Below, one piece after another: positions 53,343 to 64,000 of a stretch of 64,000 nt of DNA; position 1 is the first letter of the stretch, and each line of letters begins with the position of its first letter. A program made the translations under genes and the position numbers. The notes below the pieces were generated by a model. It saw only the letters and a program-made list of their open reading frames with translations. It had not been told where the DNA came from and searched no databases. The stretch is from Linyphia triangularis (lineage: Eukaryota; Arthropoda; Arachnida; Araneae; Linyphiidae): assembly GCA_963978545.1 (NCBI GenBank), contig OZ021724.1, forward strand, positions 30,510,933 through 30,574,932. The letters run 5' to 3'.

Positions 53343-55921
53343 AACTGAACTCTTTTATGAATTACCCTCAAAATTAAAGAGATAGAATCAATATCAAGAA
53401 TTTTCCTAAACCTTCTCTTTCTATGCTATTTTTAGAAAGAAAGAGGTAATGGTTGACATATTTTATTGGCTGGAGACAATAAAACAATTCCCAGTGCCTT
53501 TCTCACAAATTTATACTTTTCTTGTATCGTTATTCTTGGAGAACATTCTCCAGTAATCGTTTTCTTAAATATAGAGAGATCAATCTCCAATTTTCTTGTA
53601 TTGAAGTATTCCCATGAGCATCATTCTGTTTACAACGGTGTGTTTTGGAAAATGACTTTTATTGATTTCTTAGTACGATATGGAAGAAAGAAGTGTCGTA
53701 TCAAAGACGTACAAATGTTTCCCCCCGTAACTCTTCGATTGAATAAAGGTTAAAGAAACGATTTCTTCAATACGACCAGAAAGAAACTTTAAATTTGATT
53801 TTAGACCTGTTCTGTGTATAAGCTCCGTGTATAAGCTCTGTGTAAGCTCTGTATAAGCTTTGTGATTATCCGACAAGATTTCTTTCGTGGTAAATAAGAT
53901 TTCGCTAGAAATAAGTTTAAAGACATTTGACTAATATTTTTGTCTTATAATATTTTTAAAATTATTATTATACGTTTTGAATTTACGTTAGTTTATCCAT
54001 TGGAATAATTAAATCTTAAAAGAGATTAGTTTTACTACTAGTTTTTAAATGAAAACTAGGATGTGGAACATCGCACAACTTTCAGTTACATAATAATACT
54101 GGTCACTGTATTTAAATTTGTTTGACAAATATATTGGTATAATTTACCTCTTTCGTTTTCATAATTTTATTAATGGAAAAAAAAAAAAAAAAAAAAAGTG
54201 TGACATATTTTGCTATATTTTTGGAGATAATTATTACATTGGAAAAAATCACAATATTGGCAAAATTATTGATATTTTGGCGATAACAATCATATTATTC
54301 CATTCAGGTAAGTAAAATGGAGACGAAACAATTGTTGAAGGCCAGTACTCAAATGAAGACAACAGTTAGAACAGTGTTAAATACGTTCTTTTTTCAACGG
54401 AGATAAATATCTGGAATACTTTAAAAGATACTATCAAAGCGATTTTGATTCAAATTGTGTTTAGCGTTTTTTGGAAATTATTAAAAAGCATACATTTTTC
54501 AATGGCAGCTACCTTATGCGTTTACTTAAAATCTTAAGAATAGATAATATGGCCACCACTAACCCGTATAATAATTTCCTAACAGAAATAATTAATTATA
54601 GGATAGTTGATTTTTGTTTCAGATTTTTTTTTTTTTTTTTACCACAAGTTTCACGTCAATACTGAGTTAAAAAAGCAGGTTACTGAATATCTAAAGTATA
54701 ATGGTTTTGGAAAAATAGTTCCTTAGCATTAAAAATTTTACATTTGTCAATGCTACTATCAAAAGTAGTAGAGATTTAAAGGGGGGAACATTTTAAGAGA
54801 GATGTTAGAAATAATTTATTATAAGTTATTCTATTTCTCTTCGATTATTTGTTTTTATTACACATTATTCCACTTCTCTAGCTCAAAAACTTTAAAAGAA
54901 AATTTTTTCTGAGGGGTAGTCTAAATTGTTTCAAGTGGAGAAATGAAACTGGTTATAATAAGTGTAATTGGAAAACAAATGAGTAGAAACTAATATTATT
55001 ATATCGAAATGAACTTTTTTTTTTATAATTAAGATGTGAATATTAAGGTTATTGAATATGCTCAAACGATACTTTATAACGTATGTAGGAGTGGGTGAGT
55101 AATTTCTGAACGTAGTTTGTACGTTAGCACACATTTTATTTTTCTAAATCATTAAATGTTTTCCATTTTGCAATACATAAATTGAGTACTTGAAAGTTTT
55201 AATTTAATATACGAATTTTTTATGTCAAGAAAAATAACATTATACACAATGTATAACATAGAAACAAAGGTAGATTCGATATCTATATTCGCAAAATTTC
55301 AATATCTACCAGATGAATAAATGTAACACTATCCATTTTTAAGGAACTTAAAGCGAATTATTGGCCCAAGTAAGTTATTTTAATCTAGGTACATATTTGT
55401 TAAGTATTACTAGGATATATGAATACAAATGAATACATTTATTTTATACTTTTTTTACTTTACTTATTTTTTTTCTTTACTAAACTTAACAATCAGTAAA
55501 ATATATATTATTAGTAATATAATTTATTTTATTCTATTTTTTTTATGGAGAATTGGATAATCCAATAGCGCTTTTTTCTTCTATATCGAACATAATTAAC
55601 ATGAGTTGTACTACTTCCGTTACAACTTTCCTTATCTTACATTTAATACAAATAATATGGTTTAAAGGGGGTACGCCCTTAAAAGCAGAAGATTCTCTTT
55701 GGAGATAGGTTGTTTCTATAAGCCATCTTCGGATATTTTCTTCTATACTCTATCTATGAAGAGTAAGGTAGTGTTTCACTAATTTTATCTATTTTCTACT
55801 GAATGAACACGAATAGAAGATATGAAGTGTGTATGAGTAGAAGTATGCATTTTCTGCTCCAACTTTTCTTTTAGCAAAGTTTACCTTTGTTTTAATGCAA
55901 ATAAAAGGTCTATAAATTTAA

Positions 55922-56443
55922 TGTCTATAAAAGGTTGGATACATTTTGATGTTGAATAATTCATAAAATAATAAAGATATAAACAAACTTATGGCATTTA
56001 TACTTAGAATAACTCATATATTTTCATTTATAGTGAACGTTGCCATAGAACATTTCCTTATCTCATTTCAATATAATTTCTTTTGAAAATGTCGTCTCCC
56101 CCGTGTTATTAATTTTATGTTTTTCCTTCTTGGCCACCTGATATAACACCACAGGACTTTTTCCTTTGGGGATTCGTAAAGTACATCGTGTACAGGAGGA
56201 AAGTGCCGAATGACTTAAAGGCCAGGATTACAGCCGCAATAACCTCTGTGGATGCCGACATGCTTGCCCGTACCTGGCGCGAAATTGACTACTGCTTGGT
56301 ATTCCCCGTGCGACGAACGGCACACATGTGGAAGTCCATTGACAAGGACCATACAACTTTTTGAGTCTATCTAACCATTAGTATTATCAATTTAAATTTG
56401 TCTTCATTATCAACATCAAAATGTGTCCAACCTTTTATAGACA
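55922..56443 (+). mobile_element. Deleted mariner-like transposon with inverted ends
   Basis: About 38-bp inverted ends: TGTCTATAAAAGGTTGGATA on the left, and on the right the reverse complement of TATCCAACCTTTTATAGACA with one change. Between them lies only the C-terminal transposase remnant. The element sits inside a tandem repeat that resumes on the far side. The exact outer boundary is blurred (CTCTG-TA follows on the right). Confidence 0.82.
56131..56364 (+). pseudogene. C-terminal fragment of a mariner-like transposase
   Basis: 77 codons to TGA. WPPDITPQDFFLWGFVK matches the P-x-S-P-D-L-T-P-x-D-F-F-L-W block that carries the last catalytic Asp in many arthropod mariner-like transposases, and a polar tail follows. 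The two earlier catalytic Asp residues and the DNA-binding domain are missing, so the enzyme is dead. Its G+C is high for the region, suggesting fairly recent arrival. Confidence 0.85.
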
Positions 56444-56615
56444 CTCTGTATTATAGTTTAAGGGCAGTCTTAAAGCAGAAGACTTCTTTGGATATAAATT
56501 ATTTCAAAAAGCCATTTTCGGTGATTTTCTTCTACACTCTATCTATGGAGAACTAGGTAGTGTTCCACTCATTCTTTCTTTTACTTAATGAAGATGGATA
56601 AAAGATAGAAAGTAT

Positions 56616-58443
56616 CGGGGTTCCCACTCTTATTGAAGAAAAAAATTCAATTACTTTCAAGGACCTTTTTAGAAAAATTTAAGGACCATAATTTTAAATA
56701 CATCATACATAAAACTACAAAACGGAAATTATCGGTGGTCAGGGGTGTAGTGGAGTGGGAACATGAGGCAACTACCATCCTTTACCTTTTTAGAAGGTGG
56801 AACGACATTCCCTCATCTAAATTTTTGTTAATTTGTATTTTTTTCTTCTCTTTACGTAATACTGAACTCAAAGCCAAGTAAGCAAACAAAAAAGTCATTT
56901 CGTGGGAACTTGTTTTCGTCTGGGATCCACAACTTCAGAGCTGAGCAGGCAAGTTCTAGTTTTTGTAAAACACTAGAAAGAGGCGCGGCAACCCACACAT
57001 GGCCATTTCTCCTTCATTAGAAATGAACTGACATAAATGTTTACATCTAGCTACGATTCATTCAATAGCAATTATCCTCTTCAACGAGTGATCTGTTTTT
57101 GTGGAAGAATTCCAGACGTCAAATTTGTATAGTTCGCCGTATATACAGTCTAAAACTTCCATACACAAATTCACGCCAAATATCTACATTTTTATAGAAC
57201 AAAACTGTGACCTAGCACATTCAGTTTTTTGCGCACTTTCCTTGAAGAATATTTCGCCTCTAATTTTAACGGGAACGCTAACCGATTTATCAATAAAAGT
57301 TATGTAATTTTTTTTTTTAAATTTTTATATCACGGATTTAATAAATTATTTGTAAATCTCTTAACGTACCTAAGATATGAATTCGTTCAAAAGGAAAAAA
57401 CAAATGACAATAAAAGATGGGGTTTTTTACAATCCAAAAAAGTTGAGCAAACCTGCGGTTCTGACGGAATAAACTGGTTAGTGCTAAATATCCAGGAGCA
57501 GAATGTTGATATTTTGTATTAGCTTTCAAGGTGTTTTGAGATCACGGAATTATGTATTTATATTTTGTTAGATATTGGGAAATATTTATTTTATTCCCAG
57601 ATATTGGGAAAATCAAACTGATAACTTGTTTGAACATGAAAAAATATGTTCAAAATAGTATTGATTTTTAAATCCTTTATATTAACTTCGCTTTTGAATG
57701 TTTGTGAATTTGAATATGTTTAGTTCAACACATAAAATGTTGCTTGAATGTACAGTAAAGAGACTGGCTTCAACGGCTCCCTCTACGTTGTTGTGACAGA
57801 ACTGAACAGTTGTTAACTTTGTTTCACTTTATCTTGGCAGTACTGATAATGCTACATTAGTCGAATTGCAGCCCTTCACAACCCAGGGCTGCAAAGGAGT
57901 TCCAAGGCTTGCCCTAAGAGCATAGGACTACTAAAAAAAGTAATACGCAGCAAAAATCAGTAATTTTAATAGCATGTATTTTATTAAATTCTTATGAAAA
58001 TAATTTTATTACAATTTTTTATTAAAAAAAAAAAAAAAAATGAATCCTTTGGTTCTTTAATAAAAGCTGAATTAAAAATAATGTTGATTAGTGCAGAAAA
58101 CGCCACGATTTTAATAATTTACACCCATGCCATATAGAGTACTCTTACCATTTTTGGAGTGTTTTCTATACCCATTTTCATTGTAAGGGGCACCAAAACT
58201 CATTCTGGCACACATAGCATTTTACTCTTAGGCTGGTCCTGTATATTTGATTTTCCTTAATATAAAAGTGCTAATGGTTTTGCAAATGGGTATAATGCAT
58301 TGAAATTGGGCTGCGAAGAAGTAGGAAAATAATTCAGATGTACTTTAAAATGTAAAATTAAATTTCTTTTCGGTTTGAGAATGGGAAAGTTCTACACTTA
58401 CAGTTATTTCAGAATTTATTCCAAAAATGTAGCAGCAGTTCTT

Positions 58444-58475
<32 letters not shown>

Positions 58476-59199
58476 AGTGGCGGCAGTAAGGGGAGGAAAT
58501 TTCCCCGATCTTTTTTAAAATCTAGTGATTTTGATGGCAATATCATATATATTTCGCAGTTTGCTTTCTCCTCCGATTTATACCCATTTTTGACTATTAT
58601 TATCACCTAACCGTCACCACTGTCAAGATGACAAAATCGAACTGGATAAGATAAAAAAACAGGAATGTCCCAAACAAATCTGGCAAGTAATGAGTCTACA
58701 TTGAAATATACCGCTTAAAATTAGAGATGATATGAGATGGTACACAAATTAATAGTGTATCAAGAAATTTTAAATCGACTGATGGATTTGAATTTTCCAA
58801 TTATTTTATTAATGGAGCAAATTTGGAAAAGGAAAGGAAGGATCTATCAAGAAAGAGAAACTTCTCTACATTTTCTCTTTGAGAAGGAGAAAGGCCATAA
58901 AACTTTCAATCACAGATATTTTGAGATTGTTAAAGTAATATTAACAAAAATAATTAAAGTATTAATTTTCACTCTCTCTGTCCCCCCCCCCCCCTCCTCC
59001 AAACACAGAAAAAGAAATATACGTTTGTAACGATGCAACATAGCATTCCCACACCTTTTTATTTTACACTACTCCACTGCTGTTGGTCACTTAAAAATTC
59101 AAGGACTTTCAAGGACCTTATCCTTTTTTCAAGGACTTTCAAGGACCAAATTTCATCAAAAAAAAAATTCCAGGACTTTCAAGGACCATGGGAACCCTG
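56616..59199. mobile_element. hAT-type transposon, 2,584 bp, no intact transposase
   Basis: Ends CGGGGTTCCCA and TGGGAACCCTG match the hAT consensus CAGGGTTCCCA. Subterminal AAGGACTTTCAAGGACC repeats occur three times at the right (near 59100, 59131, 59171), and related copies sit at the left. It is flanked by AAGTAT on both sides (56610-56615, 59200-59205), shorter than the usual 8 bp. It interrupts a tandem repeat unit, which proves it is an insertion. The longest frames inside (82 and 97 codons) show no hAT motif. Confidence 0.82.
58475..58622. mobile_element. Possible small MITE nested in the hAT element
   Basis: The left end CAGTGGCGGCAGTAAGG and right end CCTAACCGTCACCACTG are imperfect inverted repeats with a hAT-like CAGTGG terminus. 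A poly-A run lies just left. No clear target-site duplication. Confidence 0.35.
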
Positions 59200-60228
59200 A
59201 AGTATGTATGGTTAGAAGATAAGTATGTATTTTCTGTTCCAACTTTTCTTTTAGCAAAGTTTACATCTGTTTTATACAAATAGTATAGTTCAAGGACAGT
59301 CTTAAAAAGCAGAAGACTTTTTTTGGTTATAAATTACTTCAAAAAACCATCTTCGGTTATTTTCTTCTACACTTTATCTATAGAGAACAAGGTAGTGTTC
59401 CACTCATTCTTTCTTTTACTTAATGAACATGGATAAAAGATAGAAAGTATGTCTGGGTAAAGAACTTTCGGTTCCAACTTTTCCTTTAGCAAAGTTTACT
59501 TCTGTTAAAATACAAATAGTATAGTAGTTCAAGGACAATCTTAAAAAGCAGAAGACTTTTTTGGTTATAAATTATTTCAAAAGCCATCTTCGACCATTTT
59601 CTTGGTATCGATTTGAGAGTGACATTCCAACCCTGGATGGTACTTTATTTCCTAAAAGTCATTCCCCTTGGGACAGAAATGTTTGTCGCAACATCCAGAC
59701 TTTCCCGGACTTCTCTCCTGACGATAAATCTACTTGACGTTCCTGCCGCTATATTTCAAACCTACGTGATCTAAAATATAGCTGTTAAATAAAAGTTGGT
59801 GAATTTTTTCTCGCGTTTCGGTCACTTTTTGAGCTATTTTGCTGCTTCTTAGCTATTTATTTGAGGAATTGTTGGTGAAGGAAGAGGTTTGTGTGGTTTT
59901 TAGGCTTGTAAAGTTTTCTTAGGCACAAATAATATGTTTGAGGCAGTAATATGTAGATCAAGTTTTGATGGATGTCTTTGGGAAAGTTTTGTAATGTAGG
60001 CTTTGGAATGTTTAATAATTTCTGTTTGCTATAGTTTTCCACAAATTTGAAAGGGTGCTTCACAAAGAGGATTATGTATCTTTGAAATGAAATTACTCGA
60101 AAACGATGATTGATTGAAGAATAAAACAAACGGTATGGTCCTTGGGAAATCTATCAAAATAAAAAGCATATTTTAAAATTCATTTTAAATATTGCCGACA
60201 AGTGGTGCTCTACGTTACAGTCTCAGCA

Positions 60229-60765
60229 TGGACCCTATTAAAGAGTGCTTGTTATCTCGGCTTCGTTCCTTTCTTACAGTTTTTATTTTTTAGAATTCAA
60301 ACATTTTAATTTGGATATTCCCTCCTACCCATGATATCAATTAAGATGAAGAATGTTAAGATTTATATAGATTCAAACTTTGACTTTTGATTACAACTCC
60401 ATCAATTGGTAACATCTGAAACTAATTTTGAAATTTATATATAAGATTTATGCTTTTCAATCTCAATAGACAAAGCACTTCTACCACTCTTTCATTTTCA
60501 AGTTATTCCTCTTCAAAGTTAGATACGTCCTTTTGATACACCTTGTATGTATGGTACTTTTTGTGAACTACTAGCATTCAGGTATGAAGCGTTGAGTGCC
60601 AGGACCATCCCACAATTGGAATTTTGCAATTTCTACCCCTTTTTATCAAAACCATCCATGCTTGGACGGACCAAATGTGGTTTTTCTAATGGCTGACTAA
60701 TTTGGCTATTAGTTAAACCATATTTGTTTTATAGGAGATAACAAGAGTTCTTTAATAGGGTCCAT
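60229..60765. repeat. Inverted repeat pair ATGGACCCTATTAAAGA...
   Basis: 60229-60258 and the reverse complement of 60735-60765 share ATGGACCCTATTAAAGA, then CTTGTTATCTC. This suggests a second, older inverted element partly overlapped by the 60.6-kb MITE. Confidence 0.6.
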
Positions 60766-60868
60766 ATATGTATGAATGGTTTTGTAAAAAGGGGGTAGAA
60801 ACAGCAAAAATCAAATTGTGGTATTTAATGCCTCTGGTATTACCCTTTCTGGTATTTAATGCTTCATA
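60583..60868. mobile_element. Foldback MITE
   Basis: TATGAAGCGTTGAGTGCCAG on the left mirrors the end TGGTATTTAATGCTTCATA. The inner arms CCACAATTGGAATTTTGCAA / TTTCTACC and AAAACCAT mirror 60773-60823. About 286 bp, non-coding. The loop segment 60735-60765 is also an inverted match to 60229-60258. Confidence 0.75.
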
Positions 60869-62415
60869 TGAGTTGTGGTGTAGTGATCCTTATGGAAAAG
60901 AAAAATATGGGTTAGATACAATCAGGTATTGACCTCATAGGAAAATGTCACCTCATATATGTTTATAAATGGAAAATATCTGATCAGGTATATCCATATA
61001 TTGCCACATATGGTATATCCATTATGCTTAATCCTTTTGTTACTTTTTGTGAATCAATATTGCTATTTTCAATCACCAGTAGAAATTAGTGGTTTACATA
61101 CCAATGAGATTACACTAAAATCGAAAAAATATTTAAGAGTTGGTATCCAAACTTGTATTGTTTGTTATTTTGTTACGTTTTACTATATAAACCTATACGT
61201 TTGTTAAGTTTACTATATTACTATATACTATATAAACCTATACGTCTAAAACAATGTTTTCTACCTATTTTGTATTTATGTAAAGCAAAAAAAAAGAACC
61301 GTTACCCTAACATAATTTTATAACCCTCTCATACACAAGCCTGTTTGATGCAAGTTAGTTTAAAAATAAATATTTTAACTAAGAAGCCATTCAATAACGA
61401 CTTTACTGATAGGAATCATCACATAAATTGTTTAATATATTTGAAGATTACAAATTAAGATATTGGAAAGTTGGTAAATTTGATGGGGATATGCGAGATA
61501 AGAGTTAAAATACATACTCGCCTACCTAAAAGATAGTTATTTTTTCATGACTTATATAAAAGGGTGGTTATGAATATTTATTTTTGTTCTTTCATATGTA
61601 ATGGATCCGCTACAGAACTGATTTTGAACTGTCAAAATATAGGATATTTATACGTTAAAAAGTGCTTTGTAGAGGAAATCGCGCCCCGACACCAAACTAC
61701 AGAATATGCTACTCGTGTTTTGTAAAGTACGTGCTTAGCTTTCGGCTGTCAATATGCATCTACTAGAAGAAAGGATCATTCCAAACACGAAAAACATATC
61801 ATATTTCTCACTACCATCCGGTTTCAAAACTCTGGTACTCAGACAGGAAATATATCTTTGAAAAAAAAAATGTGTGGTGTATTCTGTAAGTTGTTTATTT
61901 ATTGAAACATTTTGTGTCTGCGTTTTAGAATGAAAAGTATTCGTTAAAACATTAAAGACACGACAGAAAATAACATAAAAATTCTAACTGAAGCCTTTTA
62001 TATAGACCTAAACCTTTTATCACCATTACATTTTTCAAATGAAAGCACTAATAATTAAGCATTTTGAAATGAAGGAATCATGTATTCATCCGCTATAAAT
62101 TTCAGTATTTATACAGTCCAACTTAATACATAAATACGATGCAGGTATTTTTCATTCTATTTAAAGATTGTAGTTAATTTGTGATGGAGGAAATTATTTT
62201 TTTTCTAGCTATTTTAAATTAAAGATAAAAAATAAGTGATCCATTGATGTTTAACTTAAAGACTTCAAATAAGGGATTTGAACAATTAAGAGGTATCCTC
62301 TTCAAGCTGAAGAAATCATGGGTGGCAGCATCGGAAATATTTCAATCATGAAACAAAGCCTCACTTTGGTTGATTGGACTACTTTTTTATTAAGTAGTAA
62401 CAGGAATCGAACAAT

Positions 62416-62422
62416 ACTTGCA
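62416..62422 (-). promoter_or_regulatory. Probable GC-type 5' splice site
   Basis: T|GCAAGT. Positions +3 to +6 match U1 pairing well, as is typical for GC donors. The next GT, three bases on, leaves the wrong phase for the conserved FKSKVKDHY exon. Confidence 0.65.
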
Positions 62423-62537
62423 TATGCTGAGGTACTTCTGATGATTGGCTGTGAACTCCGGCCAGACGACGTGCTCGTAACGTCCTCTCGTGGTGTCTAT
62501 TTGCATTTCTCCGAGTTGGGTGCCAATATTGGGATCC
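62422..62537 (-). CDS. Neuroligin exon: end of the esterase-like domain
   Basis: Read on the minus strand, a strong acceptor (pyrimidine-rich tract ending TTTCTTTCCAG) is followed by 116 nt open in one frame (1+38 codons+1). It begins D-P-N and contains RGRYEHVVWPEF and NHQKYLSI. Neuroligins and cholinesterases have a TGDPN motif here, then a V-x-W-x-x-(Y/F) segment and a YLxI segment just before the stalk, so both order and spacing fit. The incoming partial codon ends in G, which suits the Gly of GDPN. Neuroligin binds presynaptic neurexin through this ectodomain. The exon is much richer in G+C than its flanks. Its 3' end fits only a GC donor, T|GCAAGT. The leftover T joins CT of the next exon to give Ser, which restores the family spacing YLxI-x-xK. 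The plus-strand frame over this stretch is a shadow. No earlier exon is visible before the window end. Confidence 0.85.
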
Positions 62538-62810
62538 CTGGAAAGAAACGACGAATAATACATTACAAAATGAATTTTGAAAATTCGGAATGCTGTTTTG
62601 TAGCAGAATTATTTGAGATTGTCTGGATACAAACTTTTAAAATTTAAATGGTGTAAACTAGTGTGGGTGGGTTAAACTGGTGTAATTTGTAAAATTTTCT
62701 AAAAGTTAGGTTTTTATTTAGCACTATTATATAATATCAGTAACGTTAAGATACAATATAAATAATTAAGGAAGCAAAAAAATATAGAAATTGATCATCT
62801 ATTCAGATAG

Positions 62811-62833
62811 AAAGTGAGTGAGAGTGAGTGAGT

Positions 62834-62867
<34 letters not shown>

Positions 62868-62872
62868 GAAAC
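62811..62872. repeat. (GAGT)n / (GA)n
   Basis: AGTGAGTGAGAGTGAGTGAG, then a GA run with one GACA interruption. Confidence 0.95.
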
Positions 62873-63219
62873 CCAAATTACTAATAATTTAAAATTATAC
62901 CAGTTAATTCAATTTTGAGCTATGGTTCCTTACTGTTAGAAGTTTCTTACAACAATTCCTTCGCAATGTCAAAGAGTATTTAGAATACATAAAAAAGTTA
63001 CAAGGACATTATATACATTGACAACTCAATTTATAGAAAATATATAGAATAGAGAAGAAAATAAAATATTTCAATATTTATACTGTTATATAATAAAATA
63101 TTTTATTTTTCTCTCTATTATAATTCCCTGAAAATTGAGTTGTCTATATATATATAGTGTCATCGGGTGTGTGTAAGCGTGTTTGGCTTTTATGAAAAAA
63201 TTTTATACTTATCTGCATG

Positions 63220-63570
63220 AACGTTTGCAATCTTAATCTTAAAAACAACATGATAGTCACTGGTTGTATAAAATTGTTCAAAACTCTCCTTTCTTTCTTT
63301 TCCAAACGTTAAGAGGAAATTGTAACTTGAAAGCTTGCAATTTTGCACACTTAATCTTCGAAACAAATAGAACGCAACAAGCTACATAGAATTTGGAAAA
63401 ATCCCCTCCATTCTCCTTTCCAACACTTAAAGGGATATGATAATAAATGATCCAATTTGAAACGGATTTTTGTCTTTTGGTACCTTGAATAATCCTGATT
63501 AAATTACATTCTGACGTTTTGTGGTTAAGGGTGCGCTCATAACTTGTAATCGATTGAACCAATTTGAACC
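63220..63570 (+). repeat. Interspersed repeat copy with internal duplication
   Basis: Partner of 31040-31350. An internal tandem repeat of about 117 bp is visible: GCAATCTTAATCTTAAAAAC near 63227 and GCACACTTAATCTTCGAAAC near 63344, each followed by TTTCC-AACxxTTAA. The 102-codon minus-strand frame over it is not gene-like. Confidence 0.7.
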
Positions 63571-63839
63571 GCGTTGGACCGAACAACGCCAGAAAATATT
63601 TGAGCTGGACAACAATGGGCTTTTCAGTTACTTCTAAATAAAATAAGCATCCTCATAACCCATGGACGATCAAGGAGATCGTGAATGTAATTCTTAATCA
63701 CAAGAGACTGATACGGATGATTGATCACAGTGTTCGTACCACCTGTTTCACAGATTTGTTTCTTCTTGTGCATTATTTGTATTTTTAAGATGGTCACCAG
63801 TTACAAAAACATATAATGCTAGTGATGGATCTCAAATAT

Positions 63840-63912
63840 AAGTCGCCTTCATTCTCACCCAAGTTCTAAAGTTCAATGCTCTACCAATTGAACCACTACA
63901 CTTAACTCATCC
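63840..63912 (-). mobile_element. tRNA-like SINE head, decayed
   Basis: The minus strand reads GTAGTGGTTCAATTGGTAGA then GCATTGAAC, close to the D arm and anticodon arm of a tRNA. The box B region (TTGGGTGAGAATG) has decayed, so this is not an intact tRNA gene. Confidence 0.5.
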
Positions 63913-64000
63913 ATTAATGTTGGTGGAGGATCAGCCTCACAGGTTGTCTGATCCACAAATGTTGGATGATCAGACAAATGGTGAAACTAATTTGCCCCTG

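Larger units (their letters stand above)
52280..55650. other. Intronic DNA, no gene seen
   Basis: Microsatellites at 53033 and 53308, poly-A at 54178, poly-T at 54627. A short imperfect array of TGTGTATAAGCTC-like units lies at 53812-53862. Opposing frames at 53466-53876 have no family signal. Confidence 0.5.
55660..59610 (+). repeat. Tandem repeat of about 240-270 bp, split by two transposons
   Basis: Units begin near 55660, 56451, 59281 and 59525. They share CTTAAAAAGCAGAAGACTT, CCATCTTCGG, TTTTCTTCTACACTCTATCT, GGTAGTGTTCCACTCATTCT and TTTTAGCAAAGTTTAC. With the mariner-like element and the hAT element removed, the spacing becomes about 269, 243 and 238 bp. The last unit is partial. Confidence 0.88.
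42722..62421 (-). other. Neuroligin intron, 19,700 bp, GC-AG type
   Basis: Bounded by GCAAGT at 62421-62416 and CTTTCAG ending at 42722. It holds a pogo MITE, a decayed copy of the 8.7-kb exon region, a pogo/Tigger element, a segmental-duplication block, a tandem repeat with two transposon insertions, and a foldback MITE. No other supported coding exon was found in it. Confidence 0.75.

Noticed and set aside
62318..62647. 109-codon plus-strand open frame
   Set aside because: It is the complement of the neuroligin exon at 62422-62537, whose minus-strand frame matches the family and has splice sites.
63278..63586. 102-codon minus-strand frame as an upstream neuroligin exon
   Set aside because: No esterase motifs. 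The region is an interspersed repeat also found at 31 kb.

Overview
This is a window of animal nuclear DNA, about 70% A+T. It is almost entirely intronic or intergenic and rich in repeats. It carries the 3' part of one recognisable gene, a neuroligin (postsynaptic cholinesterase-like adhesion receptor), on the minus strand. A neuroligin, introns of 5-28 kb, several tRNA-derived SINE families, Tc1/mariner-pogo and hAT elements and very long perfect microsatellites fit an invertebrate with a bloated AT-rich genome. An arthropod, perhaps an arachnid, is my guess, and nothing here proves it.

Gene layout, read right to left: exon 62422-62537 is the end of the esterase-like domain. Exon 42279-42721 is the domain end, glycosylated stalk, transmembrane helix and start of the tail. 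Exon 37219-37553 is cytoplasmic tail. Reading phases match across all three. The first intron (19,700 bp) fits only a GC-AG pair (T|GCAAGT). The tail acceptor lies in a 289-bp tandem duplication, so a second acceptor (exon start 37842) leads to a different 56-residue tail. The tail exon ends at a GTGAGT donor that overlaps an in-frame TGA. A possible last exon in the right phase is at 8731-8878, and a separate coding-like exon is at 4528-4592. Earlier esterase exons must lie beyond 64000.

The introns hold a possible ancient segmental duplication (8.6 and 13.8 kb paired with 44.0 and 51.7 kb), SINEs with clear target-site duplications (3487, 28825), other tRNA-derived copies, and a large inverted repeat with tRNA-like ends (38.9-39.7 kb). 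They also hold two TA-flanked MITEs (9871, 42893) and a deleted pogo/Tigger element that still encodes a CENP-B-type helix-turn-helix (49493-50387). A ~240-270 bp tandem repeat (55.7-59.6 kb) is split by a deleted mariner-like element and by a 2.58-kb hAT element.

I see no bacterial, viral or CRISPR features, and no complete transposase. Most short open frames are chance products of AT-rich DNA or microsatellites.
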